A DNA stretch of 64,000 nucleotides from Tupaia tana (GCA_026018925.1 JAKSZU010000006.1:132968092-133032091); one strand, 5' to 3'. Counted from the stretch's first letter, positions 42,822 to 56,349 are shown. Numbers and translations are program-made. The notes: generated by a model from the sequence alone, not told the origin.

Positions 42822-43008
42822 TATGTTGTATTCTTATGTTCATTCAGTTCAATGTATTTTCATGTCCCTAGAGACTGTCTTTGTGACTCATGGAGTCTTT
42901 CTAATATATATTGCTTAGTTTCCAAGTGTTTAGAATTTTCCTGTTGTCTTTCTGTTATTAATTTCTAATTCGATTCCATGGTGGTCAAAGAATGTACTCC
43001 ATATATTT

Positions 43009-43270
43009 CTTGTTGTTGTTGTTGTTTTTAGGTTCTTGCCCTAGGGCATGTGTGTTTGCCAGAGAGAGACAGAACAAGAGAAATGAGAAAATCATCCCCA
43101 AGGGGGATGACCATACCATAATCCCTTCTCTTCCATTCTCCTCTCAGGATTTTGGGTGCCCATGCACACATTCCTGGTGTGATTTTCAAGCCACTGGGTC
43201 TGAGGCTTAAATCATGCTCAGCCATGTGAAGATCCAGTGCTTTAACCACCACTCTACCTGCTGGACCTGG
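43009..43270 (-). mobile_element. Family A SINE inside L1M, older copy
   Basis: On the minus strand GGTCCAGCAGGTAGAGTGGT, GCCTCAGACCCAGTGGC, GAGAGGAGAATGGAAGAG and AGGGCAAGAACC close to a reversed (GTT)n tail. Flanking L1 sequence tccatatattt recurs approximately as tccatgtgatattt. Confidence 0.85.
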
Positions 43271-44230
43271 TTCCATGTGATATTTAATTACTTTAAAATC
43301 CATTCAGATTTATTTCCTGGCCCAGGATGTGCTACATCTTGGTATATATTCCATGGGCATATGTAAAGAATGTGTGTTCTGCTGCTGTTATTTACTATGT
43401 TCTATGAATTTCAATTTGTTGGTTACTTATGTTGCTGAGTTCTTCTATTTTCTTGCTGATTTTCTGTCTTGTTTTCTCTAAAATTATGAGATATAGGTAT
43501 TGGAATCCTCAACTGTAATTGTGAATTTGTCTATTTCTCTTTGTGATTTTGTTAGTTTTTGCTTAATGTATTCTGCAGCTCAGCTATTTAGCAAATACCC
43601 ATTTGGGATGGCCATATCTATTTGAAGGAATAACTTTATTGTAAGTATATAATATATACCTCTTTCACTTTTCTTTGCTCTGAAAATTACTGTATCTGAT
43701 ATTAACAATTCCTCCTTTTTTATTAATGTTTTCCTGATATATCTTTTTCTATTCTTTTACATCCAGCCATCCCACATCATATTTGAAGAGAATTTCTTAT
43801 AGATAATATATAGTTGGGTCCTAACTTGTAGGACACTCTGATAATCTGCCCTTTAATTATTATATTTAGACCATTTACATTTAATGTAACAATTACTGAT
43901 ATGTTAGAGCTTAAGTATGCAATTTTATTTTTCCCCTCTATTTTTCATTTATATTTATTTTTCCTTCTTTCAAAATTTTTTATAACTAAATTTTGCCTCA
44001 TCTATAGCATTTTGTGTGTCTCTTTGTATAATTTTGTTCAGTGGTTGTTCTAGGTATAATGTATATGCATAACTTACCATAGTCCCTTGGTGTCCTCATC
44101 TAACCAGTTTCAGTGAAGTATGACATGCCCTACTGCCCTATTATGCAAACTGGTGAGATCAGTAAATTAAGAATTTGAATATTTGAATAAATGTAGCTAT
44201 GTCAAATACTCTCCTGTCTTTCCTCCACCT

Positions 44231-47200
44231 AAAACTACACATCCATTAAAATCCCTTCTAAAAAATAAAAACTGACAAATGAGTTGGGATTAGGAAAAAA
44301 AAATATCCTGAGTCTGACTGAAATACTAAGACTTCTGTCATTTGATGTATACTATTTTGGAATAGACTTTAAAAATAATGTTTCTAAAGCATTAATGTGA
44401 GTGAAAATATGAAAAGTCTTTGAAGTTTGAAAAAAAAATTTCCATTAATTTTATCACAACATGGAACATGAACAATTCATAGCCTGTTAAAATTTTAAGC
44501 TGGCTTAAAAATTATCTAGACTAGTGTTCACCTTAGCAATTACCTAGACTAGGGTTCATCTTTTTAGAAAATAAATTACAGAGAGAGAAATTTAACTTTC
44601 ACAAGGTTACTGGAGAGTCAGTGACAAAGCTAAGCTGTAACCAAGGTCTGATGACACCGAACTACATAATGAGAAATAAAAATATTAACTTTTTATCTAA
44701 CGCATGTCAACAGCCTGCTTTGGAAGGCTTCATTTCCTTAAGGAAGGCAAATAAGAACATGGCAGATGGAACAGCATCACTCATCTACATTGGAATTTAA
44801 CCAGGACACTGGAGTTTAAACTTACCCACTTGCCAAAAGTAGCAATAGATAACAAATAAATGGCCCAATCATTGATATTTTTGCAGACACTAGCCCATAA
44901 GAAGCTCCAAACATGACATTGTAAGGGTTAATCTATTCTTTCCCATTATGTATCTATGAGTTTTCCCTATCTATCCAGGCTATTACAGAGTGGCATATTT
45001 GAAGGACATAGGAATATTCCATATCATGCAGCTTTATTCATGTTAGATGTAAAAACGCTTGAACATGTGCAAAAAACTGTCTTCAATCCCCCAAATATTT
45101 TTGATCGTCCCTGATTCATACTATGAAGCATCAGATCTCTAGTTTGTAACTCTAAGTGATAGACTTCCTCTTTTAGTCATGAAATTTTCTATAATTCAAA
45201 CTGAAGAATGAAATTCTTGCTCATCTCCCACTTATATGTGTAGTCAGATACTATAATTAAATAATAGCATTTCATTTACTTGGGCTCTAATCCATTAATT
45301 TTTTTTCTCCTATTTTTACTCATGTCTTTTTTCTGAAACATATCCCAGTATTATCATTATCCTTAAGCATACAAATATACAGATCTGTGAATCTATAATG
45401 AGATCTTCCTATTTTTTTTAGAATAGATTTTGCTTTGATTAAATGTCTAAATTGCCTCCACGTAGATGCTGCCTAAATATGAACAAACACCTGATCCCTC
45501 AGGGAAAAAAAATCAGCTTTCAACAGATGACCTCCTAGCCAAGCACATGTATTGTATTTACTCCAGAGAAAAACTGGGTTCACGAGCTAACTTGGGTTCC
45601 TTGACCCACTGCCAGCAGAAGGTGAATGTGCTAATGTTTTGCACCAAAGCAAGAGTTCAGATGCCCTTCCGTTCCGGCCCAGTGTTCTGGCCAAATGATA
45701 CAGCACCGTCAGCATCATGTACACAGAGGGCCATCTGCCTTCCAATCACCCAGCAGTGCCACATGTGATAAAGGGAAAGAAAAGAAAAAGGGAGCAAAGG
45801 TGCTAAACACTCCAGGAGGAAAGTATCTGAATTGGAAAGAAAAACAAAGCTATACAGCTACCACTGTGTCCAGCTCTTTAACCAGACAGAACTACCACTC
45901 TCCTGGACTTCTTTTTAACAGGAAGAGGAAGCTTGCAGATTTTGTATTCCCACATCCAATGTTGTGCTCTCACCACATGCCTATGAAAATTCCCTTGTCA
46001 ACAGAGCTTTTACCCTTGCCTTTCTTTTTTCCAGGATTTCTACTCCAAATCCCCAGCATAGTCAGAGCAGTGATCTCAGAGGCATTTCTACAGCTGATGC
46101 AAATTATATTTCTTTGTTTGTCTCCTGGAGATGGGGTGGGAAAGAGTGTAAAAGCCCCAAAGTGGCAGCTAAAAGCAAAGTAGCTGATGGAAGCTCATAA
46201 CATTCTGCACTAGTTTGCTGTGTAAATTCACTCCTAACGTAGACACCTTTGCAATTTTAACATTAAAAAGTAAAAGAGATACAGCCTCTCTGCTGATGTT
46301 CAGAAGCTAAAGGTAAAAGTTAAAACTAGTAATGAATAGACCAAATGCCTTCAACATAGATCAGGAAGAGAGTCTATCAAGCCAGTTTCATCATTATGGG
46401 CCACGTTTTTATGCAGGAAGACTTGTTCCCCCTTCCAATCTCAGTAATATCTTTTATCAATTGCAAACTAAGAAAATTAAGCTCTCTTGGGGATAACACT
46501 TAATATTTTACCTTTTTTTTTTTTTTTTTACAATCCCAAGCCAATATTCCTAATTAAAAGAAAAACAAAATCCTGAGAATATACTGAGTTATCTATTCTA
46601 AAAATAAAAGTAACCCCAAATGAACCCCCTCAGCTGACATATGAAAGACTGAATGGATAAAGATAGTAAGATCAACATACCAATCTGTGGGTTAGGCTGG
46701 TAAACTCTGTTTCATCGTAAAGCTCTTAGACCACACTGAAAGTACACAGTAACAGCCGTGTTCAAGCCCCTTCTATAAATAAGATGAAATTCCTGGTTCT
46801 AACATTAGTGTCATGGACAGTCTCAACTCATCTCTGAGTACTAAGTCAAATTAAATAAATAAATTGTTGAGCAATATCTGCAAATGTACTTTGTTAGATG
46901 ATGTGGAGAAAACAAAGTCATTAACTCGCACTATTAAAGAAGCTGTGATCTAACTACTTCAAAGTTGGAAAAGTCATTAGCAGAGAGAGAAGTAAAATGA
47001 GGAACACATTCCAGAATGTCAGGAAAGGGGTGCCACGGCAAATGTGTGCTTGTGTGTTAATACAGAATACGTTAAATGACACCTACAATACAATAACATT
47101 AAAGCCTACAGAAAACTCATCTTGGACATCTGAAATTCTTGGGTCAGAAGTCGAGGAAGGAGGGAATCACGGAGCTGCTGTCAGGCAGTGGGTGGTCTTT

Positions 47201-47899
47201 CCTGGGAATTGAGAGGGCAGGAAGAACCTGAAGAACAGGGTCCTCTGGCAGGCCCCAGCAAGGGCCGGGCAGGCCTTGGATTGTTGGAAGAAGCCAGAGA
47301 TAGCAGGAACTTCACAATTTCATCTCAGGAGCTCTAAGAATCAGGTCTTCAGTGCTCACAGTGCAGTTGGTTCTAGTTTATTCTCCGCAGGGTGGTCGTG
47401 CATCTTTTTGACCAGAAGATCTCAGGCTAGCCCATGTAACACACCTACCTAATAACCCAGTAACCCTCTCAGACAATGGAGGGTGATTTCAGTGGTCAAC
47501 CCTTTGTCCTCTGCAAATATCTCTCCACAACAACAACCTGAAATTTCTTTGAAGCCAAAGAACTATGAAAGTATTTGAATACAAAGACCTGGATAAGAAA
47601 CACGACTGAAAGACAGCATTAGGAAAGCAAGTCCGGTCACTCAGCTAACATGTAATAATTCTAGCAATGGCTCTATTACTAGTCTGGTAGGAAAGCTGAG
47701 ATTATGAGGAAGTAGAGACACTGAATATCGAAGGAGTATTACTACTGAAGAGCTATTTCCTAAGGTCCATCCAGGGGAGGTTATTTTTATTTTGAGAACT
47801 GATACTTGTTACCAGCATAAATGTCAAAATTGATGTAGTTTGAATCTTCCTACCTAGGTGATCTTGGCATGTGACTTAATTTCTTCTTCTTTTTTGTTT
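44231..47899. other. 3.7-kb SINE-free interval
   Basis: Mostly complex sequence. 44,560-44,665 resembles antisense MIR (TCACAAGGTTACTGGAGAGTC). A T18 tract lies at about 46,511. Overlapping frames at 45,466-46,200 (up to 162 residues) have no signal peptide, domain or codon pattern and are not called as genes. Confidence 0.4.
44560..44665 (-). mobile_element. MIR fragment
   Basis: CAAGGTTACTGGAGAGTCAG, followed by TGACAAAGCTAAGCTG, keeps the antisense MIR core plan (AAGGTCACACAGCTAGTAAG). Confidence 0.45.
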
Positions 47900-48063
47900 T
47901 TAAAGAATTATTTATTTATTTAACTTTATTTGTTATTATCATTATTTTTTTTTTCAATTTGACCAGAGAGAAAGAGAAAGGCAAAGTTAGGAAACAAGCC
48001 TCCAGGTCCAGGACCTGAACCACAGTCAGCCATGTGAGAGTCCAGTGCCCCAACCACCAGGTC
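47900..48063 (-). mobile_element. Family B short tRNA-SINE, head incomplete
   Basis: The minus strand has GACTCTCACATGGCTGACTG, B box GGTTCAGGTCCTGGACC and AAATTGAAAAAAAAAATAAT. The first 20 or so bases with the A box are missing or unrecognisable. Confidence 0.8.
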
Positions 48064-48400
48064 TTTTTTGTAAATTAGACTTCCTTAACAAAAAATAATG
48101 GTCTCCTCAGCATCTCATAGAAAAACCATGCTGCCTGATTTTTGGCCTTTAAGGTTCAGGTGGGACTGGGCTATATCCTCTCTAGTTGTATTCTAGGGAT
48201 GCCTACTCAGGCCCTAGTAATCCAAGACCAAATCTAGAGGCCATGTGGGGCTCCCCACCACTTCAACAGCTGCTGGAATCCTCTGTCCCTCTCTCTGAGT
48301 TATTAAAGACTATCAGACCTGTGTAATCCTCTTACAACCCAAAGTCTCCCTGATAATAAAACCAAGTAAGAAGAAAGCAGTTAAGAGATGAGACCAAAGC
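48064..48400. other. Unassigned sequence
   Basis: Nothing recognised. Confidence 0.4.
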
Positions 48401-48404
48401 CGCA

Positions 48405-48605
48405 TCACATTAGCACAGGCAGTAGAAGTGCTGCTGGTTGCTGTTGGAAACCATATGGGAAGGCTCTGGGTTCATGTCCTGAGCCTACCTGAACATGCTG
48501 GGTGTTCCTGTGATCCTGGCTGGCTGCAGGGCTTGGAGGAGGATTGCGGCATTAAGATCTTATCTAGGGTTGGCATCGCTCTCTTTCTCTCTCTAGAAAT
48601 AAATG
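48405..48605 (+). mobile_element. Family C tRNA-SINE
   Basis: CACATTAGCACAGGCAGTAG is a decayed head. CATATGGGAAGGCTCTGGGT, GTGATCCTGGCTGGCTGC, TTGCGGCATTAAGATCTTA and a short (CT)n precede AGAAATAAATGAG. Confidence 0.7.
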
Positions 48606-51600
48606 AGAGCATGAGGACAGAGTGAGAGATGGGTATCTGGAGATAGTCTGTGAGTTTAAAGATTGTTTTTTAACATTACCGCTTATCCCTTTTCTTGCTT
48701 CAGCTAGCCTGAGATAGGTCTTTGTCAAAACTAATACCTGGAGGTTTTGTGTGTGTATGTGGGAAATATTGAGATAATGCCTGTAAACTACTTGTTACTA
48801 TGTTGGTTAGATAGCAAGAACTTAATAACTGTGGGCTACTTTTATGTACAGAATGAAAGACTATACTTCCATATCCAAGATCATGCCATGAAAAGCTGAC
48901 CACTTACATGGTACTCATTAAGATATGAAGGTCTCTACCTTCAGGAAGATTATGATAGATAACTGAAGATGAGATATGAAATAGAAGATCCACAAAAGGC
49001 AAGAGATGATGTGATTAATAAATGGATTGAACAGAAAATAATACTTAAAGATCTTCAGACAAAAGAGTAAATTCCCTCGGGCACAGTTGGTCATTAAAAA
49101 GCTTCATAAAAGTAGTATTTGAGCTGAATTTTAAGGAATAGGAAAAATCCTGAAAGTTGGAGAGAAAGGCTAACAGTATTTCAACCATGGGTCTAGAAAA
49201 AACATGAATGGTGGTGCTGGAGTCCAGGACACCCTAACCTGTAAGAGGGTTTCTAAGAAGGAAGCCCAGAAAGGATGGTTAGAATAAAATACTTAATGCA
49301 GATGACATGTCTTAAGGGCAAGTTTAATCACATTTCACAGAAGTTGGTTTTCACTGAGCTCATCTAGAGTTATAAAGGAGTGACTCCAGGTTACTCATGT
49401 AACTCATTTTCAGAAAAATTTCAAAATAATAAAAATCAGAAGCATGATTTCAATGATTTTTACAACAAAATCATACATCTTTGACTACTTTACGTCATCT
49501 ATCCCCTTCTACCTACTCCAACTGCAATTGATCATTATTTACTAACGTTCTACAAACAAATGACTATACACCCACAAATGAGCACTAAGGCATAAGTAAT
49601 ATGTATTTTGGTTTTTCTTCTCAATATCCTTTTCCTTTCTTCCTCTGGAAGTAATATCTGTGCAGCTTGAGAGGCTGACTCTACATGCTGATGTGGATCC
49701 TTCGAAGTTCAAGGCAACTGTATTCATCTCATCTTCCTTGCCAGTGATAGGTTAATGAATCTAGGTCCAAATCAATCCATACATATTCTATAAATAACCT
49801 TTTCTTGAGAACATGGTTTGGATTTGGGCATGGGCACATTACACATGTGGGCCAATAAAATATGCCTGAGATTTGCTTCTAAGAAAATGTTTCCTCATGG
49901 TTAAGAAGCAACCATGGAAGAGATCAACTCCAATTCCATGGTTGTTAGACCTAGACCTGCAGATGCCATCAGTATGTAACTTAAGAATAATGCTGATATC
50001 CAGAGTTGAAAAGAACTCAGAGAATTACAGAGAAAATGAGCTGCAAGCACTGGACAAAGTCCACCCATAATCTGTCCCATCTCTAATGTCTGGTTATCTG
50101 AGATTATGGGATATTATCCTTCTTTATTGCTAAATCCAGTGGGACTCTTTTTATCAAGACATGCTCAGATTTTGTTTGAAAATATCTAGACTCATTATAC
50201 ACATCACCTGTAAATGGCTGTGATATAATAATATATCTAATCCCATGGCTTGTTGATAAGTCTTAGAGCTTTTAGAAGATTCCAAAAAGTGGAAATTAGG
50301 ACAGGCAAATAGGTAGAATTGAGGATCTATCTGTGTCTGAAAGCACTACTACGAGCTATTCATTTCAGGTAAGTAGAACTCCATTCTTGAAAAATACAGA
50401 GTAGTTGTCAGAGCCCCCCCGATTGGCCCAACCATTCTTTTCAAACTAGAGCCCTCCAAAATGATAGTGTAACCAAGTTTCTCATGAATACAAAACCATT
50501 GGATCCCACAGCCCCACTAGAGTCTTACCTCCTTCCCTTCCTTACACAGCTGCCAAGAGTAGGGATATTTTATCCCCTAGTCATAATAGTAAAGAGCCCC
50601 ATATATATTGGTTCCAATCTCAAAAGGGTTTTCTGAGTATGCCAAGATTGCAGATTCTGTAACTTTCTATGGTTTATTGCCAAATAAATTGGGGTACAGT
50701 CTTTAAGAGTGCAATTAGCCATTTCAGCCAACTCTTATGTGGGCTACATTAGCTCAGTAAAATGATAATAACTGTGCGACTGTTTATTCCCTTACATATA
50801 TTTTAAATTGTAAATGCTTAGCTATGAAATATTTACACTTCTGCAAAAATTACATAACGCATGTGACAACTTCTGAGGGAGTTAATGCAGCAGATAAACT
50901 TTGGTAAATGCTGATCAAATGAAGCAATACATATAAAATTGAAATACTTCTCTAAAAAAATAAAAGTAGAATTCTATGGATAAGTGGCTATAGAGACAGT
51001 AACTTCTAGCAGATTTGATCACCACTAGCCAAAATAGAGCCAAATGTAAATATAAACTGCAAAAGAATATTTTGTTATAGTATTAAAGCCAAAGAAATAT
51101 TAAAGTTAGAAACATTGAAAATATATACATTAGGGTTGATAATTGGAAGATGATACTTTCCTATGCCTGAAGTGTGGTTCTCTAAAAATGTAAACAAAAT
51201 GCCTGGCAGGCAAGAGATATACGAGGACAATTTTAAATGTCTTTCTTTTAACAAGAAATTTGACAGTCCGAAATTAATACCTGAGTACCAGAGGTAAAAA
51301 ACTTGAAGTATGTAAATTAGTGCTGTTCATTTAGGTCTATAATTATGACCAAATTAGTTAACATAACATACCTACCATCCAAAAAACAGAAGTACTCGAA
51401 TGAATGGATGAGACAGGATATGCACAAGATGAGCAAAGATCATTCTGACATACTTGATATGAAGAAAGTGATATCAAAGATGAGTACAGTTATGGAAAAT
51501 TACTCAGGAGCCAACATGAAGTGGTTTCCACTGGTCGAAAAGGAGACTATTTGAGTTTCAAAGGATAAGAACTACAACAGATCATATCCATTAGTTGTGC

Positions 51601-51983
51601 CTAACTTCATTAAATCAAAATATTTAAAAGAAACTACTTGATTATCTAGGACAGGTGACAGGAAGTGAATTCATTATCTTGCGAACTGGTAAATAAAAAG
51701 ATAGAATGAGACATTCATTTATCAGGACAGGTGAACAGATAGATCCTCAATTCCACCTGTTGTCCTGCCTTTCCTATATAAATTGTACAACTTGGCAACC
51801 AAATAGTAGACTGAAAAGTGTCTTTTTATGAAATTATTCTACTAATAAATGAGCACAAGGTGATCTAATTAGGCATCTCCACTTTGTAACCCCTACTAAA
51901 TTAATAGGTCCAGGCCTAGAGCATTAATGGTCTTTAACATCAAAAAAGAGAGATAATCCAAATGGAAAAACACATTATCTCTT
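48606..51983. other. 3.4-kb SINE-free, AT-rich interval
   Basis: 48,940-49,300 weakly resembles antisense L2 (TTTGAGCTGAATTTTAAGGA). The rest shows no recognised repeat, and there is no supportable exon. Confidence 0.4.
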
Positions 51984-52001
51984 AAAAGTCTTGCAAAGGG
52001 G

Positions 52002-52093
52002 AGCTGATACATGGCGTGGTGGTTAAGGGTGCTGGACTCCTACACGGCCAATCACAGTTTGAGTCCCAGACCTGTTGGTTTGCTTCCTCACTT

Positions 52094-52135
<42 letters not shown>

Positions 52136-52213
52136 TTCTCTCTCTTCCTCTCTGGTCAAATTAAAATAAATAAATAAACAAATGAATACAGTAAAATAAA
52201 ATGATTCTTCAAA
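52002..52213 (+). mobile_element. Family B short tRNA-SINE with (CT)n
   Basis: AGCTGATACATGGCGTGGTG leads to GACTCCTACACGGCCAATC, B box GTTTGAGTCCCAGACC, (CT)n at 52,095-52,135 and TGGTCAAATTAAAATAAATA. The duplication is aaaagtcttgcaaagggg on the left and aaaagtcttgcatagggg on the right. Confidence 0.93.
52095..52150. repeat. (CT)n microsatellite in a SINE
   Basis: About 20 CT units followed by interrupted TTCTCT sequence, inside the family B pyrimidine segment. Confidence 0.95.
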
Positions 52214-52231
52214 AAAAGTCTTGCATAGGGG

Positions 52232-53467
52232 AAGGTAAGAAGAAAAGGAAGGAAGGAAGGAGAAAGAAAACAGAAAAGAAAAACAATGGAGGGAAAGCTA
52301 CAGACGAAGAGAGACTTCAAGAACATACCAAACATTTTTTTAATGGGCAAAATTAATTATAGAGTCTATAGATGCAATAATTGGAGGATAAAACATAATG
52401 AAATGCAAGGAACCTATTACTGTGAAAGTTCAAAGGATTATTTCTTGAGAAATAGATAGGGCCATGATTAGGATAGCAAACATGGAGAGGCTTCTGGAAT
52501 TCTTTACAAATGTCTATTTCTTGACCTGGACAGCAGTAACAAGACAGGTGACCTTGTAATAAACCCTAAGGTATACATTTGTTTTATACAGTAACAGAAG
52601 CTAAACGAGTGATAGTCTTATCAATAATGTGCTTCTGTGTATATAAAAATCATTTTCTCATACTATTTAACTAGAATGTTAGGGACATCTTTTCTTGGCC
52701 TGCCCAGAATCTCTTTGGAGGTTATTACTACCCTTCACTCAGGGACACAATTGTGATGCTGTCCCACATAGTGGTAAAATATTCCTTCACTCCAGGTCAA
52801 ACACATTCTTGTTCTCTTTTCATTTGCTATCCAACAGAAGTCTAATAAGATAGGAACTCTTCTCACTGCTGTTAAATACTTACTAACTCTGAAAATTCTG
52901 CTTTGTTTACAAAACTAACGAGATCTTCCTTATACAAAGTATGCTCTCTTTTCTTTATAGATCCTATGGGAATGAGTGGAAGAATGCACTGATTCTAACA
53001 TTTCCTTCTTTTGCGAACCAAATAACCCCCTTTTCAACCCGGGACACTGTTAGCTGTATTTAATGTCACCAAACCTCATCAAACCTGGACAAAGGGCATT
53101 CTTCTGTAATGTTTGTCATTATTGCAGGTTGGCCGCAGCTGCCATTTAAAAGCTCGCTATAATCCCATCTGTAAAGGTTGACTGCACAGTGACCTTAGTC
53201 GAGGTAAACCTGTTCCATAAAGTCCAAGAATAGCAAGGTCTGTGAAAGTCTAGACAAATGGGTGCATCAGTGACTGGGAGGAAATGCTTATTGTTCTTAA
53301 TGAAAGCCACTTATTGCATTCCTTGCCATAGTTTCACCCATACATCATGAGTGATATCTCATATTTCAAAGGCATTCTTAGAAAGTGGAATAAATCAATA
53401 CTGGATGTGATCAAAATTATTAATATTGATCAATACCTTGTCTTTCTCTACATTTTTCATCCCATTA
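52232..53467. other. Unassigned sequence, includes regulatory-like block
   Basis: GA-rich to about 52,310, then AT-rich. 53,070-53,270 is balanced and complex with CAGCTG and several other factor-like cores (candidate conserved element). No exon is supported. Confidence 0.35.
53070..53270. promoter_or_regulatory. Candidate conserved non-coding element
   Basis: Includes TTGGCCGCAGCTGCCATTTA, AAAAGCTCGCTATAATCCCA and GTGACCTTAGTCGAGG. It retains CpGs and lacks repeats. Inference from texture alone. Confidence 0.2.
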
Positions 53468-53483
53468 AAGTTAGGAAGGACCT

Positions 53484-53748
53484 GGGACCAGCAGATGACA
53501 TGATGGTTACATTGCTAGACTCCCACATGGCCAATTACAGTTCGAGTCTCGGACCTGGAGGTTTCAAACTCATGTCAGGTGTATGTGCATGTGTGCCCCA
53601 AATGCCAAGAGGAGAATGGAGAAGGGATTGCAGCATGGTCATCCCCATTGGGGGGTGATTTCTCACTTTCTGTCTCTTTGTCCCTCTCTCTCTGTCTCTC
53701 TGGTGGGCATATGCACCCCATAGCAAAAATCTCTCTCAAAAAAGAAAA
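53484..53748 (+). mobile_element. Family A tRNA-SINE
   Basis: GGGACCAGCAGATGACATGA leads to CCCACATGGCCAATTACAG, B box GTTCGAGTCTCGGACC, CAAGAGGAGAATGGAG and CCATAGCAAAAATCTCTC. The flanks aagttaggaaggacc and aaattaggagggatc are the approximate duplication. Confidence 0.9.
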
Positions 53749-53759
53749 AATTAGGAGGG

Positions 53760-54159
53760 ATCATATGACTAGTTCTAGTGAGGATATGTGAGAGGTAATA
53801 TTTGCTGCTATGGAAGAAAGCATTTAATTGCCAGTCTTTGACTATGCAGTCCTATCTTTTCCTCCTTGGGAGATCATGGAATCTAGTACTTATATAGAGG
53901 TACCATAATACCAAAGAAGTCTGAAAAGCTGAGCCAGCATATAGAGCAGAGCTGACCTATAGAACCACCTAAACCCACAACAAATGTTGTAAAGGAAACT
54001 TCATGGTTGTTTGTAACAGTATCTATCAACATGTATTCAAACCCAAATGATGTGGTGGAATTCTCCAAAAATCCCTTCCACAAAGGAAAGGATTAGTAAA
54101 TAAGTTACCAACATATATTGATTTACTAAGGTCAAAGAAATTAATTGGATAATAGAAAT
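53760..54159. other. Unassigned sequence
   Basis: Nothing recognised. Confidence 0.4.
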
Positions 54160-54170
54160 GTAAAGATTTC

Positions 54171-54435
54171 GGGGCCAGCAGATGGCATAGAGACTGGGGT
54201 GGCTGAATCCCACATGGCTGTCTGCACAATTTGAGTCTCAGACCTGGCACCTTGTAAAACTCACTAGGCATATGTGTGTGTGTGTGTGTGCCCAAAATCC
54301 TGAGAGGAGAATGGAGGAAGAGGGACTGCAACATGGTCATCCCCCTGGGGGTGCTCTCTGACTTTCCCTCTCTCTGTCTCTATCTATCTCTGGTGAGCAT
54401 ACTTGTCCTATAGTTAAAAAAAAAAAAAAAATTAA
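54171..54435 (+). mobile_element. Family A tRNA-SINE, older copy
   Basis: GGGGCCAGCAGATGGCATAG leads to AATCCCACATGGCTGTC, a (TG)n replacing the GCGTGTGCG segment, CTGAGAGGAGAATGGAGG and GTCCTATAGTTAAAAA. gtaaagattt flanks both sides (54,160-54,169; 54,436-54,445). Confidence 0.92.
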
Positions 54436-56249
54436 GTAAAGATTTAGAATTAACATTTTCAAGATTGTAAATTATTTGAAAATGTTACCTGTATTTGGCA
54501 AAGTATGTCTAACAACAACAAACAGAAAAAACAAAAACAAAAAACAAATCTGTACTCATATAAATAGAAATGTATTCTAAGATTCCTCTACTAAACAGAG
54601 TATGCCATAAATCTAAGTATAGTAGCCACTTAAACTAGATCTATCTTAGAACTATGGAAGGACACAAGGTAAGGAGCAGTTGGTCATGACATTTATAAAG
54701 TCTCTCAAGTCTCAACTGATTCTGAAATAAACCGATAAGGCTTATATTTTGTTGACCTTCTAATCCTTGGAACCAAAAGTACTTGCTAAATGAAATTTGT
54801 CTCTTGTGATTTCTTCAAACCTTCTTGCTCTGATTAATTTAAAATACACTATCAAAAAGTATTGCCACTATTAAAAATTCATTGTGATATTTCAGTGCGT
54901 CTCAGTCTAAGACTGTTTTTGATGCTTTCTCTATGTGGAAACACTAGAGAACTTTTAAAGTGAAATTCTATATGATCCCTGATGTGAGCATTTTATATAG
55001 CAAGTAGTGTGTAGAAATCATACAACATTCCCAGGAAATCTAATCGCCTTTTACCTAAAGCCTCAGCAGTCAATGGTTTGAAACACCGTTCCCTGCCAAA
55101 CACACAGGTATTTACCTGGGTCATGAACTAAAATGGCAATGGTCCCAAATATTTCTATTCATGGGATGGGTGCTGCAGGAGCTTAAATGGACATGGTGAT
55201 GACAGCAATGCAAAGACTACGGATTTGAGTAGGACTAAGGACTAATGGAATCACTTGCTCAGTCATAAAGGTGTCCTCTGGGGTCTGCTAGTCCAAAATG
55301 ACCTGTTGGCTTTTGAGAGGCATAGGCACCACCTGACACTAAGCAACAATGACAGAACTGCGTGGAAAGTGGAGATAAGGGCTCCAGCATGCGTCTTTGG
55401 CAGGAAAATTCACTCCATTTCTTCTTTTTTTTAAATGACAGTGGGCAATAATTACACAGTTTAATTATTCCTTTGGGTTTCACATAAAGCTAAAAAATAT
55501 ATGTATAAAATCACCAGCCACCAACCTGCTACCTGTGGCAGCTGAAAAATATTATAGTAGGATTTCAGAGGCAAATAGTGAATAAGCATGCCCAAATTGT
55601 TTAGAAAAGGATCTTCAGTCTAAGGAGAATTGACAGCACAGCTTTAAGAACAGATAAAGGACTGCCTCAAGGATCTGTCTTGCTTCCTTACTTTTTTAAA
55701 AGTAATACCTTCATTTGCATAGTAATAACCCAATTATTGTAAGATTAGGTGACAGGAATCTCATTATTGCTATTCCCACAAAACAGTCGATATTCTATTC
55801 AATATCTTTTAATGTTACACACCTTAAAACATAATTATTTCAATATACACTCATTCATCTTTAATGTAATTTTCTTTTTGAAAACCTTGCCATAATTGTA
55901 AGTTTTTATGGAATATACTAGTGTTTAAACAAGCACTTTTCCCTCTCAGGCTGCTATGAGAACAAGAAAAAGCAATCAATAGCTTGAGGGTATTTCTGCT
56001 TCCCCTACTCCCCGACTCTTAAGAGTAAGTCTACCAAAAGACCAAACTCACAAGCATGGCTGCTGAAAATCTGTTGAAACAACCTCTGCACTCTTCCCAA
56101 CACTGTAGCTTCCTCTCCTTCTCTTTCACTTCAAGCTCCACAAAAGATGCTTCCATAATGAATTTTGGTCTTAAGGCAACTTTGAAAGTGTTAGCAAATA
56201 CATTCTGTTAAATTTCAAATTGTATGATCTAGGCTCTTTTTCTTGTGGG

Positions 56250-56315
56250 TTCTTTTTTTGTTTGTTTTTGGTTTTTGGTTTTTTTTTTTTAATCCCCCTA
56301 GACCACATTGTAGTA

Positions 56316-56349
<34 letters not shown>

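Larger units (their letters stand above)
38828..44230 (-). mobile_element. L1M-type LINE remnant, 3' UTR and ORF2
   Basis: From the left (L1 3' end), 3' UTR landmarks are ATCTTGTAAAACTACCATA, AAACCACTAATCCAATCAG, AATAAAGCTGCTATACACAG and CAGATTTATGGCTTGCC. Antisense ORF2 blocks follow: TATTCTGCTACTTTGCTGAA, TATCAAGTTGAGGAAGTTTT, GTTCCATTTGCTAATATTTT, TTCCAAGTGTTTAGAATTTT and CCATTTACATTTAATGTAAC. ORF2 spans the reverse transcriptase and reaches toward the endonuclease end, but every frame is broken, so it cannot mobilise. The 5' end is truncated near 44,230. Four SINEs and one MITE lie inside. Confidence 0.88.

Noticed and set aside
45466-46200. Overlapping plus-strand open frames of 100, 162 and 78 residues
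   Set aside because: No domain, signal, splice-site pattern or codon preference is visible, and three frames overlap. This is more likely chance openness.
46960-46985. gttggaaaagtcatta, similar to the mini-mariner terminus
   Set aside because: No complementary second terminus or flanking TA pair could be found within 200 bp.
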